From: Motacilla alba alba
Lineage: Eukaryota > Chordata > Aves > Passeriformes > Motacillidae
DNA: 64,000 bases
Assembly: GCF_015832195.1 (NCBI RefSeq)
Contig: NC_052018.1
Location: 37,143,052-37,207,051 of the forward strand
Direction: 5' to 3'
Shown here: piece after piece, positions 47,201-59,100 of the stretch
Layout: each line of letters begins with the position of its first letter
How positions within the stretch are numbered: the stretch's first letter is position 1
Program-made: the position numbers and the translations under genes
The notes under the pieces: generated by a model
Databases searched by the model: none
What the model was told of the DNA's origin: nothing
The model's input: the letters and a program-made list of their open reading frames with translations, nothing else

Positions 47201-49882
47201 ATTTTAAGTGGGTCCTGAGTGGGATTCTTTTCTAAATGGAACTTATTTGTCAAGGCCTTAACACAGGAGAGCAAAGACAGGATCTTGGGGCAGACCTGGC
47301 TCTAGGCATGTCGCAAATTAGAACTTCCACACTACAGCTTTGTGACTATGTGTACAGTGACAGGGTGAACAATGTGGCACCTTCAAGACATGGCCTGGAA
47401 AGGTGAAGAGAAAGCCTGAGTCAGCTGCTGACACTGTGCAATGTCTGCTGATAACCCACTTGGTAGCATCACGTCGGTGCTGGGGGGTCACACCCTCTTT
47501 TCTCTGGCCTCCTGCTCACAGAAAACTGCCACTGTCTGCATCCTCACACGCCTGCCGTGTTCACCTCACTGCCCATCAGATCTTTGAAAGAAGGATCTTT
47601 TGTTTGCTGCTGCAGGGGTGTAGTGTCTCATCATGTTGTGCCGTGGTTCTCATTGATGCTTATAAATTTAGCTGTAATATGAGTAAATCTTCCTGCTGTT
47701 GTTGATAAGAACACTAACCCTGAATCTGGAGTTGAAAAGTCAAAGGTGCATAAGTGATGTTTCAGACATCAGAGAAGACCTAGAGGAGAAGCCTCCTGCA
47801 TCCTTGTGAGAGAGCCCTTGTTCCTCCCATCATCGCTGTGTCTTGGCAAGACCACAAGAAAGAGCTGAGTGAAAATGAGCAGACGTTATAAAATTATCCA
47901 GTGGACCTCCGTAAAAATGTACTGAGTGGTCTTGACTGAGAGAAACATTTTTCACACTGTAATGGCCACACGGCTCCCTAAGTGGGAGAAGGAAGGTCAT
48001 TTACTTCACAGAAGAAAAAAATAAAAAATCTATGAGATCATTTATGACATTACTCACAACCATTATCTATCCCAGATCATTCTTATGCCTTGTCTGTGAT
48101 ATTGGCTGCCTTGCAGTGCTCTGAGTTGCTCTTTACATAAAATCCTTTCTTATTCCTTAATGGCATACCAGCTGAAATATTTAAAGCATTTGCAGACAAA
48201 TGGATATAATTGTATCCTAGATGCAGGAAGGCCCCGGGGAATGCTAACTGCTGCCACAGTCACATTTACCTGCCCTGGGGGAGGCTGTTGTTTCAGTAAA
48301 AACCCTGTCAAAAACTAGTTAGTTAATAAGAAAACGCTTTTCCGCAAATAGAGCATCTTTAGGCTCATATCCTGCACGGACATGCTCCTCTGAGTGATAA
48401 AATCTTCCTGACTTGTCCCACAGCCTGCTGGTCCATGGCAGCCTCGAGAAAGGGCTTCACTGGCTGGAGGGCTGTCAGCACCTGCCTCACCTCCCACCCA
48501 CACCAAGGCCCCCCTTCACCTGAAGGAAAGGGGTGTTGTGCACTGCGTTGTCCTCCTGGAGGCTTCTGCATTCAAAATTGGCTCTGAGAATGGGATTAAA
48601 TACAGGTGCAGAAAGAAAGAATGAGAAACTCATTCAGGGAAATGAAAGTGTCTTGCTTGATTTGTGTTCCAGTCCTGTTTCCCACCCCCTTGTGAGATTC
48701 TGATCTGTGTGACAATGGTTCTTCTGCATGACCCTAGCAGATACCTCCAAGCTGCAGCTCGCTGTGATGGCTGATCTAACGAGTATCTTGAATAGTTTCT
48801 TGTATGGTTTTTAGTGTCTTCTTTGCTTAGTAGCAATTACAGGATGATGTCTTGTAGTCTATGTGAAGGGCTGGTAAGGATCATTCACAATCTCCCGATT
48901 TTTTTTCTCACTCACTGTCTTTATTTGTCTGTGAGTCCCACCCTGCACTTTCCAAAAACATAGGTTTTGACTCTCCATGCTGCAGAGCTGCATTGTTGCA
49001 TTGCAGGACCCTGGGGGAGTCTCTGGGGCCTCCCTCTGAATCATCATAATGTTTTCTTCAAGGATGCAGTGCAGTTTTTTCCTCTGGCTGTGGCTAGTGA
49101 ATGGGTCCCATTTACTATTGCCAGAAAAGTTAGAAATGAAGATGTGCCTTTGTGAGGCAGGCAGGTAGGTCATCCAAAAAGAAAAGCACTCTTTGATTAC
49201 CCCAATGCTGAAGAAATCACAGACATTGCTAAAGATGTCTGCAAAAAACCCACTAACCCTGCTTCTTCCCTAGCACAGTGAAAATTACCACCCCTCTAGT
49301 AAGAAACCATTTGAATAGCAGACAACTGTGGAAACATTTGGCAAGAAAGTGTGTGGGAAATAACAAAGCAGTTGTAAACTTGGACTGTTGTGGAGTGTTT
49401 GAAAATCCTGCCCAGAATGTCCTGAAGGGAAAATGTTACACGCGGTGCCCCAGATTATTTCGTGTGAGACATTAATATTTGTGCTGGTAATGACTATCAC
49501 TTTTCCCATGCTACTGGTGGTGCCCTAAGCCAAATCAAGGGCAAAAATAAATTGTCCTGCCCAGATCTTATAACTGCAAAAAAGCATGCCCTATTTCCCA
49601 GAGTAAAAGTGGTTGAATGATCTGCTCTGAGAAACATGACTCCAGCCATTTAGTGGCTTCTATCTCAGGTCTGCATGGTGAAGTTCCAGTGAAAAAAAAG
49701 AAAAGTTGAGAGGTGGGTGGAGGGCAGCTGAGAACACCATGAATGAGCATGGATTAGTCCTAAACCTGGGTTAAGACTTTCAGCCGAAGAATAAATGAGC
49801 TGGTGAGACAGGGAACATGCTGTTCTCATTATCTGCCAGTGGTTGCACATCTGCACTAAAAGTCAACAAAAGGGCATTTTTT
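44224..49882. other. No gene seen; two enhancer-like texture blocks
   Basis: Unique DNA. The blocks 45560-45780 and 46385-46605 are free of simple sequence and have an information-rich texture that can mark conserved noncoding elements. The second has several CpGs, an ACGTGACACGTCA-type motif near 46481 and a plus-strand frame of 104 codons across it. Nothing else is recognised. Confidence 0.35.
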
Positions 49883-49896
49883 TGTACAATTGTACA
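49883..49896. other. 14-bp perfect palindrome
   Basis: TGTACAATTGTACA equals its own reverse complement. One such site is not rare enough in 64 kb of AT-rich DNA to imply a function. Confidence 0.9.
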
Positions 49897-50999
49897 TTGT
49901 GTAATAAGATAAGAATAAAACTAATTCACATTTATCTAGAATTTCTCAGAATGGTTGTAGTCCCGGTAGACATAACTGACTTTATAAAATGTGAAGGTCT
50001 GAGTCACACCAGCAGATTGTACATGGCAGGGAAACTAATCTGATGTAATAGAAATGTTTACAAGCCCAGTAACCCTTCTCCCTCCACCCTCCTCCGCTTT
50101 AAAAAGCCACGTAAGGCCACGGATCAAAGCGGTGCAGCAGCAGCAGCATGCTGAACACTGAAACAATAACAGCCCTGACTTCCTCAGACGTCAATAGTAC
50201 CAGTTACCAGTGGATTTTTGCATTCACTGAAGAAGGAGGTAATATAATCATATGCATCAAAGGCTGGAAGCGGAGCTATCACTTATCACTAAAATATTGC
50301 TAAACATGATTAAACACGGTTCAGTGGAAATATCAGAAGCCGACTACCCAGTGGGATCAAAAAAGCAGCAAACAGTTCAGAAACGTGTGCTCAGTTAATG
50401 CTTACCAGATGCAATCAATTTAGATAGTCAGTTCCAGTACTTAATTCGTATCTTTACAAAATGAGTACAGATACACTCCTCCTCCCATGTCTAATAGTTT
50501 TCCTGCCTTTACACTTCTCTTTCTTTTCTGAGACACACCAGCTTTTGTTTCTCAAACTCCCTGCCACTCCCTAAGAAAGCTGTAGGTTCCTTCCAGATAG
50601 CAGGTTTGCTATTGCTTCCTGAGCAGATCTCAGGTTTGGTAAGGGTAAATGCGATGACACAACACATTTAGGGTTTTGTAAGACGTGATTTCACTGAGCA
50701 CGGTGCTGTGAAAATAAATGAGATCTGCAAAGTCAAAAGAGCCCATCCTGAATAGATTAAATGTTGCACGTAAATGAGAGTTTGTTCCCCTGGGGGCTGT
50801 TCCTTGCAGGGTCCCACAGGTTTTCTTTCTGGTCCTGTCTGAAGATCTGGAGATTTAAAAAATGGTGAAGAAACATTAGGGATAGGTCAGCTAGAAAAAT
50901 TGATCTGGATTACTTGTTAAAGGAAGGTCAGTTAAACAGTACACGTTTTGACAGCCAAATGAAAGACTGTGAAGCTAGGGATAAATAAAGGCAGCTTAC
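49897..50999. other. No gene seen
   Basis: Unique DNA. The part at 50090-50245 has CpGs, a short (CAG)4 at 50138-50149 and CRE-like GACGTCA at about 50187. It could be regulatory but is unsupported otherwise. Confidence 0.4.
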
Positions 51000-51480
51000 C
51001 TACAGGAATAGGGGCTTTATCCTAGAAAGTGGTGGTTTAGCAAAGGATTTAGGTGAATAGGCTGCTAACCAAGCCTATGGGAGCTCTGGGGATAATTCAT
51101 AGCATAAAGACCGATTTGAATCTCAAAGAAGAGCAGTGATATATTTAGCTGCCCTACTAACATGCTGGAGAAAGCTCAGACAAAAGCAACAAGAGTGATT
51201 AGAGGTCTAGTAAATGTGAACTCAGGGGAAAAACTGAAAAATGAGACTGTATATACTCTGGAAAAGAGAAGGAAACAGTCTTCAAATATGTAAAGATAGG
51301 TGCGATGGAGACTGCGATAAAATGTTGTCCATATCTAGTGGCAATAGCACAAACCTGTAACAAGCTAAATGTGCAGCGAGGAAGATTTATTTTAGCCATC
51401 AGAAGCATTTTGCAATGATAAGGACCATGGAGCACTGGAACATATTGCAGACTACCACAGGATTAAGAACTGGTTATGCT
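51000..51480 (+). mobile_element. Ancient CR1/L3-type LINE fragment
   Basis: Plus-strand landmarks are collinear with the end of an old CR1 reverse transcriptase and its 3' region. They are 'aaaggatttaggtg' (51041), 'ctggagaaagctcagac' then 'aaaagcaacaagagtgatta' (51165-51200), 'ctggaaaagagaagg' (51257), 'cagtcttcaaatatgtaaag' (51278), 'gaggaagatttattttagcc' (51378), 'gagcactggaacatattg' (51430) and 'aagaactggttatg' (51465). The standard coding order is kept, but no frame stays open. It is an inactive copy of age similar to those near 13.3 and 31.2 kb. Confidence 0.82.
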
Positions 51481-52233
51481 GGTGGTTTCCAATATTTATT
51501 TTGCACCAAACTTCAGCTGAGAAAACTGACAGGGTTCTGCCTCCCTCTGTTAAATGGCAAAACTGTTTTGGCATAAAGCAGAGAGCCTTAAAGGCTTTTG
51601 AATACTGGGAGGAATGAGGGAGATGATGATGACACACACAAAAGTTACCACGCAGGAAACTCACCATCTCTATTAAAAACAAAGGAAAAGTTGGTTTGGG
51701 AGTTACTCATCTGTTTGTAATGGTCTTTAGGAGTGGGAGAGTGCTGGAGAACTGACTGGGATGGGACTGGGGTGTGAAGAAAATGCCACAGTGGTAGAAG
51801 TTGGGGGGGAGGGGGCTGTGCAAGAGGAGTCATTATAGACTGTGATGAGTCCATCTTCAAACAAGCAAGAAATAAATGGGTTTGGGATGAGTAGTGATGG
51901 AGGGACACTAAAGACTCTTGTGGGTGGCCATGGGATTACTGGCATGACACAGGGCTGGGAGCAGAGAGAACCACTGTGAGAGACAAGATATGATAGTAAG
52001 GCAAAGGGCACAGCTGGGGGGCATTTGTGGCTGGGTTGCAGCAGCTTTTCCACAGCTGCTGCGACCCCATGGTGCATACCTCACTGGAGAGATTCCCAGC
52101 AGAAGCAGCTGTGCATCTCTGAGGGAGGCTCAGACCCCATCTCGAGGTGACGTTATTCAAGCAGACCTTGTTATGATTGCAAGTACCGTCTGAGCAGACT
52201 TTGTCAGATATGTTGCCCTTGCCAAGCACACAG
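51481..52233. other. No gene seen
   Basis: Unique DNA. A G-rich tract lies at 51802-51817. The minus-strand frames at 51645-52229 (up to 116 codons) have no recognisable domain. Confidence 0.45.
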
Positions 52234-52259
52234 CTTTGACAGCAGAGCTGCTGTCAAAG
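52234..52259. other. 26-bp palindrome with perfect 12-bp arms
   Basis: The arms CTTTGACAGCAG and CTGCTGTCAAAG are exact reverse complements separated by AG. Each arm contains TGACAG, the core of the MEIS/TGIF (TALE homeodomain) binding site, so the element holds two such sites in inverted orientation. It could also simply form a small hairpin. The function is unknown. Confidence 0.9.
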
Positions 52260-52639
52260 GAAATGGGGGCATCTTTCTGCTTTTCTGTGCTTCTTGTGCT
52301 GTTTAGACGGTTTTCCGAAGGTAGGCTTTCCGAAGCCTAAGGAAATACATACGGATGTAAATGTGCACTTGAAAATGAAGAGGTCCTGCTCTGCTGGCCA
52401 TGGAGGGTCTGAGCAGATGGTGCCCTCAGTTATCCCTTTCCTGATGTGTTCTTGCACTGTTTCACTCCTACCTCCCCAGCTGAAATCCCATATTGCTCAT
52501 GTTTGGGAACTGGAGTCACGATCTCAAATGTCGTCACTGTAGCTGAGTAGAGAAATGCCAAGCCTCCCACTATGTTCGTGTGGGTAGAACCTTTTCTTTG
52601 ATTAGCTCAGAATACTTTCTAATAGGAGTTAACCTTCAT

Positions 52640-52770
52640 GACATCCTTGAGGGACTGGCCCACTGTGATTAATCTTAAGATCTCTATCTTACAAATAGGA
52701 AAATTAGTACCAAAACTTGCCTAACATCATCCTCTAAATCATTGCTGAAGCCTGGGAAAGACTCTGCTAT
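52640..52770 (-). repeat. Probable MIR/CORE-SINE relic
   Basis: The plus strand reads like the reverse complement of a MIR. It has 'tctatcttacaaataggaaa', then 'ttagtaccaaaacttgccta', then 'acatcatcctctaa', then 'cattgctgaagcctggga'. The order fits a MIR core (tail to head), with heavy divergence. A (TTTA)n run (52776-52795) follows immediately. Confidence 0.5.
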
Positions 52771-52775
52771 CTCTC

Positions 52776-52795
52776 CTTTATTTATTTATTTATTT
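52776..52795 (+). repeat. Short (TTTA)n microsatellite
   Basis: Five uninterrupted TTTA-type units run into T-rich text. Confidence 0.9.
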
Positions 52796-55700
52796 GTTTT
52801 TCTTCTCCATTAGTTGCTTTAGCAATTAAAATGCAGTACTGGATATAGGGAAGAAGCCAATCTGGAAATGCAACTCCTTAACAACATCTGTACATTAAAG
52901 AAAGCCTTACTGCTACTGTAAGCCCTGTCAGGATGGATCTCTACATCCTCGCAGATCCTGACCAACAAGGACTTGAAATAAGTCTGGCTGAAGCCACAAG
53001 CCCTCAGTGATGTCCCAGCACTGTATATACTGTGATTCTTCTTGCAGGGAGTCCCAGCCCATGCTCAGCATCCTGGGAATAAGAAATGCTCAGAACTGCA
53101 AAAACACAAATCACAAAACAAGTTTGGTGAAGTTTGAAGAGCAGTTTTTGAATACCCCAGCATGGACGGTAAACCACAACAACAGTAACAGGAAAAGCAG
53201 CACCACAAACGAAAACCCAGCATTTGAAACTAAATTAATTTAATAAACTAAAAGAAATTGCTCAGAAATGAAAATCTCCAGCACCACCACCCTGACCACA
53301 TAAGATACATGAGAATAAACAGACTTGTGGGGACACCTCAAGCAAGCTTAAAACAGCAACCTCCTCCGAAACAGTCTCCACACCCGCAAGGTGATCTCAC
53401 TGTCTGGTAGAAATAATTCTTGTTGGCTAACTGTAATCAATCTATTTCATAGGAGTGCTTGCTATATATAAAGATTGTGGTTGGTAGCATGTGCAGGACG
53501 TTTGTACCAGACCACTATTTTCAGACCTCGATGAAGAACCAAACTGAAAGTATTTCTCACGGAAACCAGTTTTAGGTTATAGGTCAGGTAATATTTTGGG
53601 AACTTCAGCAGAGGATAAGTCATAACTCAGCTAAGTCTTCAGAAAACATTTGCAGTTATTTTAGATTTGGTAGCAGAACACCACCTGAGGTCTGCTTTTG
53701 CAGAGGTTTCCAAGAAATTAGTTTTATTCTTGCACTGGCAAAAAACCCAACTTTGGAGAGTGGGTGATCCATCTGCAGAGCCAGGTTATAAAGGGAATGA
53801 ATGTTTACTTGCTGTAGTGGATGGCTGGTAATGAGGAGACCCTCTGTGATGCTCAGGCACAGGACCAGATGACTGAGCAGGGTGAACATCAAATTTCTCT
53901 GACAATGAGCACGACTGTACCTGTAGACACACAAGTGTTGCATGAGAAAAAGGTAAAAGACAGAATTTCTTAGAACTAATAGTTCCATTATTAGTGTCAA
54001 GGAGTTGATGGGTGGAAGTGGAAAATCAATAAAAAGTATGCAAATCAGACATTTAACCAACATTTTCTATTAATAAACAAAACCCCAACTGCTTCAAATG
54101 TGCCTGGTGTTTTGTGGAGAAGGTCAGCTAGACAAAGCATCAAAACAAGTTTTGTGCCTACATCTAATGGATGTATTTAACAAGGGAAGTAGTGACTGTG
54201 CTTAGTGAACGGACAGGCTGTTACTGGTCACTGTGAACCAGATATTTAAAGACATACAAGTCCTTAAAGGTAGAGGTGAGCTCTCTATGGCATTTTCCAA
54301 AGCACCTCACTGGAAATTAGTGACAGTTGTGTGAAGTGGGAACCATACCTGCTTGAGCTGCAGTTTGGAAAGTCTCAACCACATCCTTTATGTTTCTAAA
54401 ATGAGCATGTCTTGACCTTGCCCACCTGCTTCTAGTCACAGGCTGGAAGAGGAAATGAGCTTTACTGCTTCTTCCACTCCCAACTGATTTCTTAACTGTG
54501 AATGAATGAGTCCAAATGAAGGAAAGTGGTCTTTTTCACACCCATTAGCTAAACTGAAACCAAAAGTCACTCCACTAAACATGTTTCTGCATAACAGAAA
54601 ACTAAAGTATTTCCTTTTAAAAAGGGCAAATACAAAAAAAAATATTATCAATGATACACAATGGTTCAAAATAATCTTAAGAATTAAAATTAGGCTCCTT
54701 TTATCCTGTGCCTTTGCATATTGACTTGAAACTGGCAAATCAAAGGCAATAGCCGGCGGAGCTGAAGAAAATAGTTTCTCTGAAATGTCTTCTCTGCATG
54801 ACCTCTTCCACTGGGCAGCCTGGACCATCTCCACAAAAGAACAGAGCCTGATGGCCTTCTCCCAGTATGCAAGATGCAATGGAGATTGCAGATGGAAAGG
54901 ACAAAAAAGGAATGGAGAAAAGGAATGTGGTGGGAGCCTGGGCGCATTGTCTGAGGCCACACAAGAAATTTGTGGCATTGAGGTGAGCCAGCCATTGGCA
55001 CCTGTGGAGGGAGTGTGCTGATTTCAGTGACTCTTCCCCAAGAAGCCAACTCAATGATATGTGAATTATCAGCTGTCACCCAAGTGTCTCTTCACAGTGA
55101 CATTATAATTCATCAGCTCCTGGTAGAGTGTGTCCACAGTGACTTTGCAGGGAAAAAAACCCTGTCTTTTTTGCTAAATGACATTCTGCTGTATTTTGCA
55201 CAAAGCAGGAGGTATCAGACCATCGAACAAAAAGGGAAGTGATGGAAAACCACTTAGTAATACTGTCAGGATACATTTGATACCTAGCAAACCCCATTTC
55301 TCTCAGGTTATTGACTAATTCATCTCAACCCAAGCAAGTATAGGCTGCTGGGCTGCATCAGCATGGTTGGGGTTTGCACTTACCATGGTAAGAAAGTTAG
55401 CCTTCACAGTGGCGGCCATTTGGCAGAAAACTGCAAACTACTGTATCTCATGGCAGCCAGTGAGGAAGGATTCTCTATTTTGACAGCAGCTACCAAAAGA
55501 GGACACTACAAATGACAATGCAAGCACAGATTACAACAAATAAATTTTCCTGAAGGAGTTTCACTTTTTACTCCTGGGAAATTATCATCATTACCTGGGG
55601 AAAATAAGAAGGGGACTTACCTGCCTTTGCTAAGGCCACAGAGGTAGGTAACAGCCTAACCACATTCATGTGACTTGTTTGCAGAGATTCCCCTGGGTCT

Positions 55701-56061
55701 CTTTGCATCCTCTTCACATATACTCCACAGCATGGAGGCTGGGGACTAGACGGATCCTATAGGTGAAGTTTGCAAAATAGTGAGCATCAGGTAGTACTTA
55801 AATTCTATCAGCTTGGGGAAGGAGAAACAGGGAATGGAAGGAAAACACTGTATGCTTTCTTTAAGAGCAGTAGGGCAGTGACTACAAATGGAAAATGGTG
55901 AATTTTCCTTTGCAACATCCATAAATCTGGACTCCCTTCCTTTACTCCCCACACCCTCCTGGGAGCATCTGCTGAATTGTAGCTCCCTTGACATGGCCTT
56001 CAGAGCAGTGTGTGGCTTTCAGCCACAGTGTTTCTAGCTCTCTTTGGGATACAAACTTTGG
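52796..56061. other. No gene seen; chance 180-codon frame on minus
   Basis: Unique DNA. Frame 54436-54978 (minus, 180 codons) includes a Phe/Ile-rich stretch that arises from AT-rich text, and it overlaps open frames on the other strand. It has no domain that I recognise. Nothing else is identified. Confidence 0.45.
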
Positions 56062-56165
56062 GCTTCATTCAAGAAAGCACTTAGGCATGTGTAATTCTTT
56101 AAATTTCAATGTGACTATTCATGAGCATAGAGTTAGCACATATTTAATTGCCTTCCTGAATATGA
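56062..56165. repeat. Foldback (palindromic) interspersed element, eroded
   Basis: The two ends are imperfect reverse complements. The left arm is 'cattcaagaaagcacttagg' plus 'catgtg' (26 bp), and the right arm is the reverse complement of 'cacatatttaattgccttcc' plus 'tgaata'. They match at 19 of 26 positions. The structure and wording resemble an old bird/reptile palindromic repeat (…gcacttaagcatgtgctta…). It may be a MITE-like non-autonomous element. I do not know its formal family name. Confidence 0.55.
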
Positions 56166-59100
56166 GCCAAAATAGAGAGAATCCCAGGAGTGCAGGGGAA
56201 AGAAACTTAGTTTTCATTGCTATAATAGAGATAGTTGCTCCACTTAGAAGCATTTGCAAATGGTTTGGGAAGGTTTGGGACTTCTAGCAGGCACATCCCT
56301 AGGGAGTAAAGCAGGCAACCAACCCTACCACAAATGTGATGAGGATTGCTGGTGTCTGCAACCATCCCAAAGGGGACGATTCACATGAGAATTGATACTT
56401 TTTCTCAATTTTTGTAGGTCTGCCCAACAAGTGATCATGTCCAATGCTCTCTCTATCCATTTTTTAATTTGTCAGCTTTTATTAATGCCCTTTTGGAAAA
56501 AGCTCTAGATTTAAAGTATTCAATTGTGCATGTGAAAATAGAAGAGAAAACTTTTTAAGTGCCTCATTTTTAAGACTCTGCTTTCCATTTTAAAAATAGC
56601 TAGAAAATGATCAGAAGAAAACCATTCTTTTTATGTTAACTAAAACATGATAACAAAACAGAGGTACAAAACCAGTAAAGATGGTACATTTCCTCCTAAA
56701 TCCCACAGACCTCCTCTGCATTCAAGTGAAATAGTTGTTGAGTGGGAAAACTCATCAAAATCTTTAGTGTTTAGCACCAGTTCTTGGCCAAATACCCCTT
56801 CTACTTTTCAAAAACTGCTCTAAAACCTGATGTGAGTTGTCAGTGAGTAGCAGGAGTTTCGGTTTGGCGTTTCAATTTAAAGAGTGAACATATGAAATAG
56901 GGATGAAATTGAAAAGATGAAGCATTTTCCCCAAGATCTACATTCATTTATCTGCCTATTATGGTGGATAACTCCACATTTACGATGAGGATTGTCTGGC
57001 TTTAGAATAGATGTCTGTTAGATCACTAATTGAGGCTGAGAGATCATTGCTTAATTTTCAGACTCCAGTTTGCAGCACTGGCAGCAAGCAAGAAAAACCT
57101 CCTTTCCTCAGGATCACTTTGAGCGGTAGCTTGGCCCAGGCCAGCCGTGACCCACATAGGCAGGAGATTAGCACAGTGCCTGCTCCCGCGGCTCACGGGG
57201 GTTGGGGTGGAGTCAGTGTGGCAAGGCTTCCCCCCTCACCACCAGTGCTATTTTCTCTGGCTCCCAGTGCGAGGTGGTGGAGGAAGGAGGTTAACCAGGA
57301 CACAGATCGTGCGTGTCCTGCTTGTGGCAGCATCAGATGTGCCTGCTCAGCACTCCGGGGCAGAGGGAGGGTGTCTGGCCTCTGCAGTGGGCTGCAGAGG
57401 GCATGTGGTTGATGCCCTGATAGCATGAGACTCCTAGGGGGCAAAGTCCTCCTTCTGTGGAGAGAGGCACAGCCTGGAACAGGGCTCTTCCTCTCCTACG
57501 GCGCTGCAGAATACTGGAGGGGACATGTGGAATGGCTGGGATGTGATGGAGTCTTGGCACAGTGCCTGTGTGTCCCCCCTCTCCTGCCCTCTGCAGATGT
57601 GCTTCTCTTCATAGTGTAAAGGCTCCTTCACCTGGAGACTCCTGGGCTGTTCCAAATTTTGCAGTGGGCAGAGCTCTTTGGGACATAAGGGTGAAAGCCA
57701 ATTAAGCCACGGTCCTTCTCCGTCCTGCAGGAAATGGGGTCAGTGTGCACAGGAGCGTGGGGCTGATGATGCTATGCAGCAAAGCACATTGCTGATTTTG
57801 CAATGCACTGCTCTGCCTGAGGTGACACGGGAATGTCTCCCTGATGGAGGCCAGAGGAGTGCTTTTGAAAGGCGCATGAGAGAATGCCAAAGGTAATTTC
57901 TGCTTTAGCTGTTTCTGAGGAGGATGGCCCAGAAAGGGCAAAACACAAAGGCGTACTCACATCTACACACAAGAGCATTTTGTTATGTTGTGTGTGAGGA
58001 TGGTGACCGTGATGGAGAGAGGTAACAGAAAGTTTGCCCAGGAAAATGGCAATTTTAAAGCAAGGCTGTCCTGTACAAAGGAAATGCACTACAACTGAAA
58101 GGACTATTTCCCAATTAGAAAACCTTGATGGTTCACTTTGTTTTTTAAAAAGATCTTATTTCTAAATATAAAGCTGTGCTTATAGTGGCACCTAGTGGCT
58201 ATTATGCTTATGGAGTTCTTTCCAGGATGGCTGCAAGGGTAGGGCCGTTGGCAACACCAACCTTTGTGTCCAAGGTTGACTTTCCAGTATTTTTCTTGTG
58301 CTAACACTTTTTATTAGAATATTGTCTGATGGACCAGTGCAAATATCAACACTGAAGTCATAGGAATCCCAGACTTCAGGGTGAATGTTGGGTTAGAGCG
58401 CCTTAAAAAAAAAAAGGTGAAGTTCCTGACTCAGATTTTCACTTTACTTCAGAATTACAGAAAGAAACTTTGAAGAGACAAAAAATTTAGGATGGTTAAT
58501 ATTGATGAAAACTGGTGGCAGCTCAGATCCAAGTTCCTGTTTCATGTGAACTTTTAATGTGTCAGGAAAGGGAAATCCACATGGACAGGTTTACTAAAAG
58601 GCATGTGAGCCAGGTTCTGGCTGTGCCCCTCCTCACACGCCCTAGGGTCCACTCAGTGGGACAGAGTCAGGGCATTTGGTGAGAGATGGGCTGTGCCTTC
58701 TCCTGCTAGTGAGCACCCTGGGCAGGGCACTGACAGCCAGGCTGCTGATAAAATGACCCAGTAAATGCTCTCAAGAGACTAATCTTGTAGGAGAAATCTT
58801 CCCACAAGACGGAAGAGAGACGTCAGTGTGACCCCATGCCTGTGGCCCGGCTGCCTGTCTCCTGCTCCTGTCCCCATCCGCATCCACCTGACATGGAGGG
58901 GATACTCTCCTGCCTCTCCTCTTGGCTGTCTGCTGGCTCTGCCTCCAGGGCAGCCTGCTCCTGACCCAGCTTCCCTGCTCCTGTCACCCCAGCTCTCCTG
59001 AGACCTCCCATCTGCCAGCTCCTCACTGCTCACAGTTCTGGGCATTTCTTTACCCCCCTCTCAACCTGCTCTCCAGCTGTGTTTGTCTCTTTCCAGTTCT

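Noticed and set aside
54436..54978. 180-codon minus-strand ORF with a hydrophobic Ile/Phe stretch
   Set aside because: The hydrophobic stretch comes from AT-rich text on that strand; several competing frames overlap it and no homology is recognised.
57100..57700. CpG-island promoter
   Set aside because: GC is higher here but CpGs remain sparse by eye, and there is no first exon or splice donor that I can support.
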